A DNA stretch of 64,000 nt, from positions 2,046,001 through 2,110,000 of the forward strand of contig OZ246887.1 in assembly GCA_965231765.1 (NCBI GenBank), written 5' to 3'. This stretch comes from JAAXHF01 sp963665955. GTDB taxonomy: Bacteria > Desulfobacterota > Binatia > Bin18. The position numbers were made by a program, and so were the translations under genes. Below are positions 1-8,339 of this stretch, piece by piece (positions within the stretch are counted from its first letter, which is position 1; every line of letters begins with the position of its first letter). The notes beneath the pieces are model-generated. The model was not told the origin of the DNA and made no database searches. It saw nothing but the letters and a program-made list of their open reading frames with translations.

Positions 1-696
1 AATCCGTGGGCGACCCCACTTCAGCAGCCGCATCCGCGCATATGGATTCCAGGTGTGGTCAGCCGTGAGACGATTATTTGGGCGGCAGAGCACCGCTATC
101 CGTATATTATCCTGAATGCGCCAATCGCAGAGTGCAACAAAATCTGGCAGTTGTACGATGAAACAGCTGACGGCGTCGGCTATACCTCAGGTCCGGAGCA
201 GCGCGGCTATTTGATCCGCTGCCACGTGGCTGACACTGAGGAAAAGGCGATTAAAAACGCCCGAGAGTTTATGTGGATGCAGGGTGAGTTTACTGGTCTC
301 ACCCACCCCCTGTGGGCTTCCCCCGCTGGCTATCTGGGCGAGTGGGCACGCCGGCCCTTGGCTGAATACCGAGTGGGGAGACGGCAGCAGAGCATGCCGC
401 CGTATGAAAAACAGTTGGAGAACATGTCACTCATCGCCGGTACGCCCAAACAAGTCATTGAGAAACTCCGAGTGATCGTTGAAGAAACCCGCCCGTCGAT
501 TCTGGCCCTGTGGGGCAACGACGGCAAGGTCGATCATGCCGATTCGATGGACTGCATCCGTCTGCTCGGACAAGAGGTCATGCCGGCCATTCGGGAAATT
601 GGCGACAAACTCGGCCTCAAGAGTCCGTTTGAGGCCAACAGCCCGGTCAGCCTGGCCGCGTCTCAGGCCACCGCCAGTGTCGCCGCAGCAGATTAG
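1..696 (+). CDS. LLM-class flavin-dependent oxidoreductase, 3' part
   Basis: The frame is open from the first base of the window, so the gene begins upstream and only the last 231 codons are seen. The visible part has the layout of the C-terminal half of bacterial-luciferase-like monooxygenases: a central strand-helix region, a stretch with GTPKQVIEKL near residue 150 (the usual GTPEEVAEKL position in this family), and a closing helix with GQEVMPAIRE. The family uses reduced FMN or F420 to oxidise small organic substrates; the substrate here cannot be told. The tail after residue 210 is Ala/Ser-rich and looks disordered. A SnoaL-like gene follows 23 nt downstream, the same pairing seen again at 48332..49866. 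Confidence 0.85.
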   Translation, partial: NPWATPLQQPHPRIWIPGVVSRETIIWAAEHRYPYIILNAPIAECNKIWQLYDETADGVGYTSGPEQRGYLIRCHVADTEEKAIKNAREFMWMQGEFTGLTHPLWASPAGYLGEWARRPLAEYRVGRRQQSMPPYEKQLENMSLIAGTPKQVIEKLRVIVEETRPSILALWGNDGKVDHADSMDCIRLLGQEVMPAIREIGDKLGLKSPFEANSPVSLAASQATASVAAAD

Positions 697-719
697 AAGC
701 CAATCCAAAAAGGAGGGAT

Positions 720-1124
720 ATGATGGGAGCCGCTGAAAATAAACAGGTGATTCAAGATGCATTTACGGCCTGGGCCAATGGGGATGGCATGGCCTTCTTT
801 AATATTCTGGCCGAAGATGTCGAATGGACGGTGATCGGCACCAGCCCAGTCTCACAGACGTATACCAGTCGCCAGGCATTTGTTGATGGAGCGGCCAAGC
901 CACTGAGCGCCAAACTGGCTGGACCTATCACTCCGACCGTGGAAAACATTCTGGCCGAAGGAGACAATATTGTCTTACAGTGGCAGGGCAGCGCCACAAC
1001 AAAGTCCGGCAAGCCGTATAATAATAGTTACTGCTGGGTGATGCGACTTGAGAACGGCAAGGTCAAAAAAGGGACGGCGTATATTGATACCGAGCTGGTC
1101 TCGGAGTTGTGGAAAGAGGCGTAG
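720..1124 (+). CDS. SnoaL-like / NTF2-fold protein
   Basis: The 134-residue product begins NKQVIQDAFTAWANGDGMAF and continues with DVEWTVIGTSPVSQTYTSR, the typical start of the SnoaL/ketosteroid-isomerase-like NTF2 fold. The C-terminal half has the paired strands of the cone-shaped sheet (NIVLQWQGSATTKSGKPYNN, then SYCWVMRLENGKV). Members act as isomerases, hydrolases or small ligand-binding proteins, so no reaction is claimed. AAGGAGGG lies 6 to 10 nt upstream of two adjacent ATGs (720 and 723); either could be used. It follows the LLM oxidoreductase by 23 nt and is probably co-transcribed with it. Confidence 0.8.
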   Translation: MMGAAENKQVIQDAFTAWANGDGMAFFNILAEDVEWTVIGTSPVSQTYTSRQAFVDGAAKPLSAKLAGPITPTVENILAEGDNIVLQWQGSATTKSGKPYNNSYCWVMRLENGKVKKGTAYIDTELVSELWKEA

Positions 1125-1161
1125 TAAGGTCGTCACATAGAAGAGTAAGAGAGGACCACCA

Positions 1162-1455
1162 ATGAGCAAACTCAAGATTGGTTCACAGGTCTGGCTTCCC
1201 TGCGAAGTAAAACCGGGACCATTTTCGAATGAACGCTTGGTTCGGGTCGGACTTCCTAGTGAGCCATGGGTTGGGTTTGTTGAAACAAATGCACTCAAAG
1301 AGCCGATCACGGAAGGGGCCACTTTTATTTTGGCAACAATTGTCGCCATGGATGAGGAAACTTTTTCGGCCCGTTTACCAGGACACGCAATCAAACAGAG
1401 CGAATTTACAGGCCCTCTCTCACAGGTGACCCCAGTTGGTTCTCTCGCGGTCTGA
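1162..1455 (+). CDS. Small hypothetical protein overlapping dcd
   Basis: This 97-residue protein is not recognised. It is rich in predicted short beta strands (KIGSQVWLPCEV, RLVRVGLPSEPWVGFVE, ATFILATIVAMDEETFSARL), suggesting a small barrel, with no signal peptide or membrane segment. GAGAGGACC before the ATG at 1162 can serve as a ribosome site. The reading frame ends 20 nt inside the following dCTP deaminase gene, so the two are probably translationally coupled and functionally linked. That the pair acts together is inference from the overlap only. Confidence 0.6.
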   Translation: MSKLKIGSQVWLPCEVKPGPFSNERLVRVGLPSEPWVGFVETNALKEPITEGATFILATIVAMDEETFSARLPGHAIKQSEFTGPLSQVTPVGSLAV

Positions 1456-2011
1456 AATTCTAACGTATATTCAAGACGGGCGATTACGGTTCACTCCAGC
1501 GGTTCCCTCGGAACGCATCGCCCAGGTATCTATTGACCTGCTCCTGGGGCGAAAGTTTACAACTTTCAAGAAAGAACCTCCCGCCTACATTTCCGCGATC
1601 CACGTAGACCCCTCTCTCTGGGAATCTGCAGATCTATGGGATTTCTATGAAGGAGAGCGCTTTCGCTTAGAGCCTGGTCAATTTGTTCTGGCGCAGACAT
1701 TAGAAGAAGTCACCATCCCTAACGACCTTGTTGGTCTTGTGGAAGGGCGGAGCAGTTTCGCTCGTATAGGAGTGACCGTTCACGTTACCGCTCCTAAAAT
1801 CGATCCGGGCTTCCAGGGGCATGTTACTTTAGAAATGACAAACTTTGGAAGTATGGCTGTTGAACTTCGGGCGGAATTGGATCAGCCTGCCCAACTCATG
1901 CTGATACGGCTGACTTCTCCCATTGCATCCCCAGACCTGTACGGAGCTGGAGAGAACGACATCTTCCAATATCAAAATGACCCAATCCCACGTGGGAAAA
2001 AGCGTTCCTGA
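1436..2011 (+). CDS. dcd: dCTP deaminase
   Basis: The 191-residue product matches the dCTP deaminase / dUTPase-like trimer family that converts dCTP to dUTP. The core motif VEGRSSFARIGVTVHVTA is at about residues 102 to 119, followed by PKIDPGFQGHVTLEMTNFG, which carries the catalytic Glu (in LEMTNFG) equivalent to the Glu of the VLEF segment in E. coli Dcd. The start is a TTG at 1436, chosen because it gives the standard N-terminus (VLSRSEIL) and because the frame has no better start. It overlaps the preceding unknown gene by 20 nt. Length is normal for a monofunctional enzyme. Some dCTP deaminases act in phage defence by depleting dCTP; nothing in this sequence separates a housekeeping from a defence role. 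Confidence 0.9.
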   Translation: MVLSRSEILTYIQDGRLRFTPAVPSERIAQVSIDLLLGRKFTTFKKEPPAYISAIHVDPSLWESADLWDFYEGERFRLEPGQFVLAQTLEEVTIPNDLVGLVEGRSSFARIGVTVHVTAPKIDPGFQGHVTLEMTNFGSMAVELRAELDQPAQLMLIRLTSPIASPDLYGAGENDIFQYQNDPIPRGKKRS

Positions 2012-2200
2012 CAAGTCCCTTAGAGACTGTTAATTGGAATAAGATGTCCGTCTGAAATGCGATATTTTGGGAAATGGGGGAGTGTTGGCGCTACAGCCCC
2101 AAGAGTGGCCCTTTCAACTCTTTTGGCGACCGGTCCGATTCGCACTGCCTGAGCACTTAGAGAGTTTGACGCTAGGCTGTAGCCATGCCGTTCCACGCTC

Positions 2201-2266
2201 GTCATGCCGGACTTGATCCGGCATCCAGAGGCTGGGAGCCTAGATTCCGGCTTGCGCCGGAATGAC
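2201..2266. repeat. Dispersed palindromic repeat (GTCATGCCGG type)
   Basis: The 66-bp element begins GTCATGCCGG and ends CCGGAATGAC, giving inverted termini GTCAT/ATGAC. It contains two inner hairpins (GCCGGACTTGATCCGGC and TTCCGGCTTGCGCCGGAA). Related half-copies occur at 58958, 61021 and, diverged, at 63598. It lies in the 363-bp space between the convergent dcd and dynamin genes (2012..2374). I see no gene in the rest of that space. Confidence 0.75.
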
Positions 2267-2374
2267 GGACGGGACCGGCTGGCTATACGGAATCGTAAAT
2301 CGCCCTAGGTATGTTCAGGTTGCGCACTCGCCCTTTCAAACTTCCTCGTCAGCTGTATTCTTATCTCAGTCTGC

Positions 2375-4111
2375 TCACAATGAATGCATTTCCGAGATCA
2401 GTCCTCGCGTCTCATCCAACAGGCCAACAATATGCTGGAAAAGATTTCCACGCGATTGCCGCAGAGCGCTGAGTTCCTTGATCTGCTGATCTACCTCTGC
2501 AAGCCGCTGGCCAATTGTTCGGTCTACATAAGTGCCGGTCGCCTTATCGAAATGGAGTTCGATCTCGTAGGCTGCATCATCAAACCCCGCCCGTACGGCG
2601 ACCCGGCTTTCACGCAAATCCGATTCCAACTTAGCCGCATCGGCATCCTCTTTTATTTGAAGTATGACGGTCAAAATTACTCCTGCGACCTGCAAAACTC
2701 GCCCGGCGTTTGCGATCCGGCGCGTCCACTTTACAGCCTCCCACGGCTTAAAGGACTTCCCAAATAAATGCCCTATGTCTTTGACCATACCGTGAGTTGC
2801 TGTTCCTGAATACTGGTTGAGTTTGAACAGCTCAGCGAATGGCGCCGAGGTTTTAGGATTGAACGAGTGCATAATGAGGAACTCACCAAGTTGGCGGGTA
2901 ACATCCACAGTTTTCTTGGCCTTAGATAGTGTCTCTGGATCAATATCCATATCCCGGACTTGTGCCTCGACGCGTTTAACCAGCCGAGGAGATAATTGCT
3001 CAGCAAGTTCACTCTCTGCAATTTGATTCACACGCTCAGCGAGGGCGTTCAGATGCTCTTCTATCGTCTTTTGGATGCGCTCCGACAACACACCAGTGTC
3101 TTCTTGAACGCGATCTTGGGCGGCCTTTAACTCTTGGTTTATGGTCTTGGGGTCCGAACCCCTATGAATCAAGTCAGCTGCCTTGCGACCTTCCTGCCGA
3201 ATCTTGTCTGTTGTCCGTTGAACCTGACTTTCCACTGCCCTAGGAAGCTGTGCTCGCGTGTCCATTAACGCGCGCCGCTGCTGAAGAAGCAGCTCTTCCA
3301 GAGCGTCCACATCGGTGTCGTCACTCGGCTCAGCTGCAAGGGCCTCTCGTAGCACCTGGTCGAGCGTATAGAGCGATGTTGTATAACGCGCAGTCAACCG
3401 TTTCTCTGCCACAAACGCATTGAGATTATCAAGAAAATCGTCAAAACCACTCTTCCGTCGATAGACCTTACTAACCTCTTCGTCCTGCTCTGCAAGGGCG
3501 CTAAGCGCTAGCTCAGCATCCACGAAAGAGGCCCTCAGCTCTTCCGGGGAGAACGGTACAAGAACCTTTCGGAGGTCCTCCCGGATCACATCCCGCGCCG
3601 CTGGTGTATTCCCTTGGGCACTCCTCTGCATCTTGTTCACAACCAGCAGTATTTCGTGGGCTTTGTCCCGCTCAACCGCAAGCTTCCGGAAGTGGTCCGC
3701 CAAATGTGAGTTAAACAACTCGTTGGTGATCACGAAGACCAGAAGGTCAGCGCCACTGATCGCCTCGTACGTCAACTTGTCATGGTCGGGACGTAGCTCT
3801 GTGTGGACGCCTGGCGTATCAATTATTTCAATTCCATTCCAGTCAAACCCTTGTACCTGTTGAGTTGTAATCCCAGCTCCGATCTCGATGTCTTCTCGAC
3901 CCGTCATCATCTTGAGAATCGAAGACTTACCAGCGCTATATTGACCAGCAAAGACCACTCGCAGAGACTCACCGGGCGGTACAATCGTGCCTGGAAGTCG
4001 CTGCGCAAGCTCACGCACCTTGTCCGCAGGCGCATTTTGGAGAGTTCTCGCAGCCCTTTCAAGTAGATTCTGTCCTCTTTCCAAGCACGAGTGGATATGT
4101 ACCGTCCTCAT
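2375..4111 (-). CDS. Dynamin-like GTPase (LeoA-like size)
   Basis: The 578-residue protein has a dynamin-type G domain: P-loop GQYSAGKSS at about 56 to 64, switch residue T in ITTQQ, G3 DTPG at 98 to 101 and G4 NKMQ at about 159 to 162. Long heptad-rich helices follow (about 260 to 400, with many Gln, Glu and Arg), then a hydrophobic segment GRVLQVAGVILTVILQI near residue 485 that could contact membrane. The family remodels membranes by GTP-driven assembly; length is close to E. coli LeoA. AAGGAG is placed 7 nt before the ATG, inside the 19-nt gap after the upstream GTPase gene, so the two form an operon. A specific partner or stress role is not visible. Confidence 0.85.
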   Translation of the reverse strand: MRTVHIHSCLERGQNLLERAARTLQNAPADKVRELAQRLPGTIVPPGESLRVVFAGQYSAGKSSILKMMTGREDIEIGAGITTQQVQGFDWNGIEIIDTPGVHTELRPDHDKLTYEAISGADLLVFVITNELFNSHLADHFRKLAVERDKAHEILLVVNKMQRSAQGNTPAARDVIREDLRKVLVPFSPEELRASFVDAELALSALAEQDEEVSKVYRRKSGFDDFLDNLNAFVAEKRLTARYTTSLYTLDQVLREALAAEPSDDTDVDALEELLLQQRRALMDTRAQLPRAVESQVQRTTDKIRQEGRKAADLIHRGSDPKTINQELKAAQDRVQEDTGVLSERIQKTIEEHLNALAERVNQIAESELAEQLSPRLVKRVEAQVRDMDIDPETLSKAKKTVDVTRQLGEFLIMHSFNPKTSAPFAELFKLNQYSGTATHGMVKDIGHLFGKSFKPWEAVKWTRRIANAGRVLQVAGVILTVILQIKEDADAAKLESDLRESRVAVRAGFDDAAYEIELHFDKATGTYVDRTIGQRLAEVDQQIKELSALRQSRGNLFQHIVGLLDETRGLISEMHSL

Positions 4112-4130
4112 TAAATAGCTCCTTCATGAA

Positions 4131-6317
4131 TCAACGCATTATGTGGAGTTCGGTCAACTGCTGTGCGAGTCGTATTCGGCAGATGCCAACCGCATCCAGG
4201 TTACCTACGGAAACGTGCGCAACTCGAATCTTTGATTCGGTACTGACTTTCCTCCGATCACGGCCGCGCCCAATAGCTTGGGTAAGAATTGAGACTTGGT
4301 TATGAGTGTTAATCACGAACCAGACCTTTTCTCCAACCAGTTTCTCCAAATCCTTACGGACATCCTCTGGGAATGTAGTTTTAGGCTCGATTAGGAGCAT
4401 GATCGCTTGTCCAGGCACTCGGGCTATATCCGAGATAAGGTTCCGACTATCTTCATGGCCAAGCTGCCTGAGCGCTTCATGGAGCAGGGTGCGGTGCAGA
4501 CGTTTCTGCTGGTTGTTGAGCTCCCAAGCCAATTTCCTTTGTGTATCTGCCAGCTTTAAGACGGCTGATGTGACAGTGTCGAGTTCCCCACGAAGGACGT
4601 AGACTTGCTTTTTTAAGAGGTCTTGGTGGAACCAATCGCCGAGCTTCTTTCGGAGGTTCCTGCCTATCCTATCAACATCGCGTCGGAGTTGTTCTGTAAG
4701 TTTTTCACGCTGCTTTCTCGCTTTGGACTCGCGATCCTCAATCCACCCGCGATCCTCGAACCACCTTGGCAAGAAACTTCCTATAAGAGAAACCGCAGCT
4801 GCCGCAGCTGCCGTAGCTACCGCCGCTGTTCCGCCAGTAAGAATAGCGGCAATCGCAAGACCTCCAGCGAGAATAATGGTTCCCCAGTTCCAGGCGCGTT
4901 TCGTATCGAATATAGCATCCATGCTAATACGGTGGTCAGCGGATAATTTACCGACGAGGTTAAGTTCGGATGCAACTTCTCGTGCAATATCCGACAGTTC
5001 ACGCTTACATTCCTCCTGAATTTCCTCAGCAAGTTGTTTTGCCTTTCGCTCTACGCCCTGTCTCTCGATTAAGCGTTTCCAGCAATAGCCAGCATCGGAC
5101 CGTTCGTAATTGTCCTCCATAAATTCCGGAATCTCATTGCGGAGAGAATTCATTTGCTTCGCTATGAACGTGTCGATACGCTCTTGACCACTACTACGAA
5201 ACCGGTTAGCCCACGACACGACTCGTCGTCTCTTGTCAATAAGGACTCGACCACTGGACGAATTCTTAGCGCTAAAGTCCAGCAAGCAGTCGCCAAATGC
5301 AAGCATTGGAGCCACAGCGCCATCCACGAAGCTTTTCCATCTCAGGAATCTCCCGCGATTGACCACCTCCGAAATGATTTGTCTTTCGACGAGGTTGAAG
5401 CGGCTCGCGCGTTCCAGCTTCCTCTGTAGCGACTCGTACTCGGGCTGCTGAGATAGGAATCTCGATCTCAGATGGGTGTAAACAAAGTAAATCCGGCTAC
5501 CTGGACTATATTTATTCGCAAACTCGTGGAACTGTTCCACAATTGCTCCGAGCCGTTGGAGGTCGAGCCATTTCTCTTGGAAGAAGAGAAATACATCATC
5601 CTCGTCGTTGAGAGCCACTTTAACGTTGCAGATACCGAGAACAGGCTTGCCGAGTGATCGAACTCGTGTAAGGCACTCGGCTTCTACTGACTGTGGAGCG
5701 TCATCGGTGATGAGGAAAAGTACTAAGTCTGATTGTTCGGCGGCCTTGAAAGCGAGTTCTTCGTCATCAGCGCCCTCGAACGCGGCTACGCCGGGCACAT
5801 CAGTGACCTTGAGTCCTTTCCAGGAGTAGCTACGCACGTCTCGGGTGGTGCGTTGAGATCCTTTACCGATGGACGATCCATCGCCGTTAGTTAGAATCTC
5901 CATCAGCGTCGACTTTCCCGCCATTGTCCGCCCGAAGAGAGCGATTGAAAATTCGTCCAGTTGTACGCGTTGCTCTTCCAACGAGGCATACGATTTCTCG
6001 TACAACGCATAGAGTTCTGATACCACGTGTTGCAGTTGCTCCCGAAGCTGCTTGACAACATCGGGCGTCTGGACTTTTTTAGGCTTTGGGTCAAATGCCT
6101 CATGCAAGATGGCCAGTGGGTCGTTCTTGTTGCCAACATCGGGCGTCCAGACCTCTTCGGTCTCCAGGCTTGCCAAGCTTTGTTTCAGGCCGGCCGAAAC
6201 CGCGTCTATGTCGACCTTAATTCTTTTAAGGTTGTCATTTGCAATCCGGTACCCTTCGCGGGCTGCACGACGGCATTCGGCGAGAGCATCTGGGAGGTCC
6301 ATAGAAGTTTCTCTCAT
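4131..6317 (-). CDS. Dynamin-like GTPase with hydrophobic hairpin
   Basis: The 728-residue protein carries a second dynamin-type G domain: P-loop GRTMAGKST at about 129 to 137 after a 120-residue helical lead, G3 DVPG at about 173, and a less typical G4 (NVKV, where NKxD is usual). A strongly hydrophobic pair of segments near residues 490 to 530 (TIILAGGLAIAAILTGG, then an Ala-rich run ending SLIGSFLP) resembles the membrane paddle of bacterial dynamins. Coiled-coil regions flank it. It is the first gene of a two-GTPase operon; such paired, unequal dynamins often work as hetero-assemblies. An ATG at 6302 is an alternative start. Neither start has a strong ribosome site. Confidence 0.8.
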   Translation of the reverse strand: MRETSMDLPDALAECRRAAREGYRIANDNLKRIKVDIDAVSAGLKQSLASLETEEVWTPDVGNKNDPLAILHEAFDPKPKKVQTPDVVKQLREQLQHVVSELYALYEKSYASLEEQRVQLDEFSIALFGRTMAGKSTLMEILTNGDGSSIGKGSQRTTRDVRSYSWKGLKVTDVPGVAAFEGADDEELAFKAAEQSDLVLFLITDDAPQSVEAECLTRVRSLGKPVLGICNVKVALNDEDDVFLFFQEKWLDLQRLGAIVEQFHEFANKYSPGSRIYFVYTHLRSRFLSQQPEYESLQRKLERASRFNLVERQIISEVVNRGRFLRWKSFVDGAVAPMLAFGDCLLDFSAKNSSSGRVLIDKRRRVVSWANRFRSSGQERIDTFIAKQMNSLRNEIPEFMEDNYERSDAGYCWKRLIERQGVERKAKQLAEEIQEECKRELSDIAREVASELNLVGKLSADHRISMDAIFDTKRAWNWGTIILAGGLAIAAILTGGTAAVATAAAAAAVSLIGSFLPRWFEDRGWIEDRESKARKQREKLTEQLRRDVDRIGRNLRKKLGDWFHQDLLKKQVYVLRGELDTVTSAVLKLADTQRKLAWELNNQQKRLHRTLLHEALRQLGHEDSRNLISDIARVPGQAIMLLIEPKTTFPEDVRKDLEKLVGEKVWFVINTHNQVSILTQAIGRGRDRRKVSTESKIRVAHVSVGNLDAVGICRIRLAQQLTELHIMR

Positions 6318-6447
6318 CTTTTCGGGAGTAATTTGGGGAGGACCAGAACATGATTCACAAGGATGTGCTACACCCTTCTGCGGCCTTACGGCGTCTTGGC
6401 AAGAGTCGTCTACCGTGCAGGATCAAAAAGATCAGACACTGCCCCTC

Positions 6448-7722
6448 CTACCCCGCGACCTCCACAAGCGGTTCTTCCAACGCAATCGGCTCGGGCACGA
6501 CGAGGAAGTAATACACCAAGGTTGCCACCAGCAGCATGGCGGCGATGGCCACCAGGGGCAGCTCCCAGCTACCGGTTGCCGCGACCAAAAAGCCGGCACT
6601 CATTGGTCCAAAAATTCCAGCAAAATTTCCAGCTCCGTTCATCACCCCAGAGATGGCACCAATCTGTTTGGGGTTTAACTCTACTGGCACAGCCCAACAC
6701 GCGCCGCTGCCAAGATTGGTAAAATACATGTAGAGCGCCAGACACCCGACTGACACGGCGGGCCAGGGCACAAATGCAGCAGCCAGAATAGCCGGTACGC
6801 CCAGGAAGGCACATAACGCTGGCGCCTGAGCGCGGGCAAAACGCGGACTATACCCCCGCCTGAGCAAGACATCTGAAATTGTGCCGCCCGAGATTAACCC
6901 GGCAGAGCCGGCAATAGTTGGAATCATGCCCAGTAGGCCCATTGCTTCCATTGAGAACCCCCGGGCTTTAACGAGGTAGGTCGGCATCCACAAGATCACC
7001 ATCCACAGGCCATACACCATGCACAAATACGCCAGGGATAAAAGCAAGACGTGGCGGTTCTTGAGAATCAGAAAAGGGGAGACTGTTATTTTCGAGCGTG
7101 GGGCAAGATTTTCTTCAATTTCTTGGAGCTCTGACTTGCTGATTTTGGGATGCTCGGCTGGCGTATTGGTCGCAAACGCGAGCCAGGCGATCAACCACAG
7201 CCCTCCCAATGCGCCATTAAAATAAAAGACGGCAGGCCAGGTAAAAGTCGTGACAATCCAGGTGGTCAGAGGATAAGCCAGGGCTTGACCCAAGTGCGAC
7301 CCAGATAAGCTGATGTTCTGCGCTCGGCCATATTCATAGCGCGGAATCCAGCGTGCATTCAGGACCGCATAGGCAGGAAAGCTGACCGATTCGAGCAAGC
7401 CGACACTAAACCGCACGGCAATCATCAAGCCGAACGCTGCGGCACCAAATGGTGTCAGCGCGGTAAACAGCGAGAAGCCAAAACACGCAATCGCCACGAC
7501 CCACACGGTATTCCAGCGGTCAGCGATAATCCCGCCAGGAATTTGGAGCAGCGTATAACCGAGTAAAAATGCCGAAAAAATGAGACCAAACTGAGCTTCA
7601 TCCCAACCCAAGGCAACCATCATGATTGGCGCAGCGACCGAAATATTCACCCGGTCGGCATAGTTGATCATACTCCCCGTGGCCAGCAGGCCAACGAATT
7701 TGTAACGAACAGGCCAAGCCAT
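6448..7722 (-). CDS. MFS transporter
   Basis: The 424-residue inner-membrane protein has about twelve hydrophobic segments, the early motif NYADRVNISVAAP typical of anion:cation symporter (ACS) MFS carriers, and the loop 2-3 motif GGIIADRW. ACS members move organic anions such as sugar acids, phthalates or tartrate; the substrate is not determined. The start at 7722 is preferred over an in-frame GTG at 7749 because AAGGAGGGG sits 7 nt upstream of this ATG. It lies downstream of the cyclase/amidohydrolase genes on the same strand with a 280-bp gap that has no evident gene, and could supply their substrate. Confidence 0.85.
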   Translation of the reverse strand: MAWPVRYKFVGLLATGSMINYADRVNISVAAPIMMVALGWDEAQFGLIFSAFLLGYTLLQIPGGIIADRWNTVWVVAIACFGFSLFTALTPFGAAAFGLMIAVRFSVGLLESVSFPAYAVLNARWIPRYEYGRAQNISLSGSHLGQALAYPLTTWIVTTFTWPAVFYFNGALGGLWLIAWLAFATNTPAEHPKISKSELQEIEENLAPRSKITVSPFLILKNRHVLLLSLAYLCMVYGLWMVILWMPTYLVKARGFSMEAMGLLGMIPTIAGSAGLISGGTISDVLLRRGYSPRFARAQAPALCAFLGVPAILAAAFVPWPAVSVGCLALYMYFTNLGSGACWAVPVELNPKQIGAISGVMNGAGNFAGIFGPMSAGFLVAATGSWELPLVAIAAMLLVATLVYYFLVVPEPIALEEPLVEVAG

Positions 7723-8004
7723 CGCATCCCCTCCTTGTGGCTCGGACACAAGATGCGGGCGATCCTATATCAGTTGGTAGGCACGGGTCAAAAAAACAGC
7801 CGGAGGAGCGATCCTCGTGACCGCCCCTCAGCAGGCCATATCCAACAGGGCGAAGACAAGCTTCGGCCCTCCCCCCGACCTCAGGGTAGTGTACCAATGG
7901 CGTGCAGTTTGATTGAGCGTTGCTGCTGAATGCGCTCCGCTTATCCACCCTACGGGACTGCCACTCAAACTAACTCTATCAAAAAATTAAAGAGTCATAT
8001 TCTC

Positions 8005-8331
8005 TCAGCCACGAATCAGATCGTGGGCAGTGACCTTGAGCGATGGGTCTGAACTGTCATCAAAAAAACAATCGTCCGTGACCTGGATCATTGGCCCAAA
8101 CTCCAGGTTCATGGCAACCGTGTCTTCATTCGGCCACCAGCGCAAGCGAACCCCAATCGCCTCAGCAGGCACCGCGTGTTGAGTTTCCTGGCCGCCGGGG
8201 CCGTCATAAAAATATTCGCCTTCCTCCCCCTCACGCGAGACCAGCCAACTACCCATCCAACGCTTGCGTTGGTTTTCGGCCAGTTCAGCCTCTCCCCAGT
8301 CTACAACTAATTGCTTGACTTGTTCCGCCAT
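8005..8331 (-). CDS. Hypothetical protein in amidohydrolase operon
   Basis: The 108-residue protein is acidic and rich in Trp and Gly (KRWMGSWLVSREGEEGEYFY, RLRWWPNEDTVAMNLEFGPM). It has no signal peptide or membrane segment. I do not recognise a family. Its ATG lies 8 nt after the stop of the amidohydrolase gene, so it is very likely the second or third cistron of that operon and may be an accessory or unrelated small enzyme of the same pathway. Confidence 0.65.
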   Translation of the reverse strand: MAEQVKQLVVDWGEAELAENQRKRWMGSWLVSREGEEGEYFYDGPGGQETQHAVPAEAIGVRLRWWPNEDTVAMNLEFGPMIQVTDDCFFDDSSDPSLKVTAHDLIRG

Positions 8332-8339
8332 ATGCGTCT

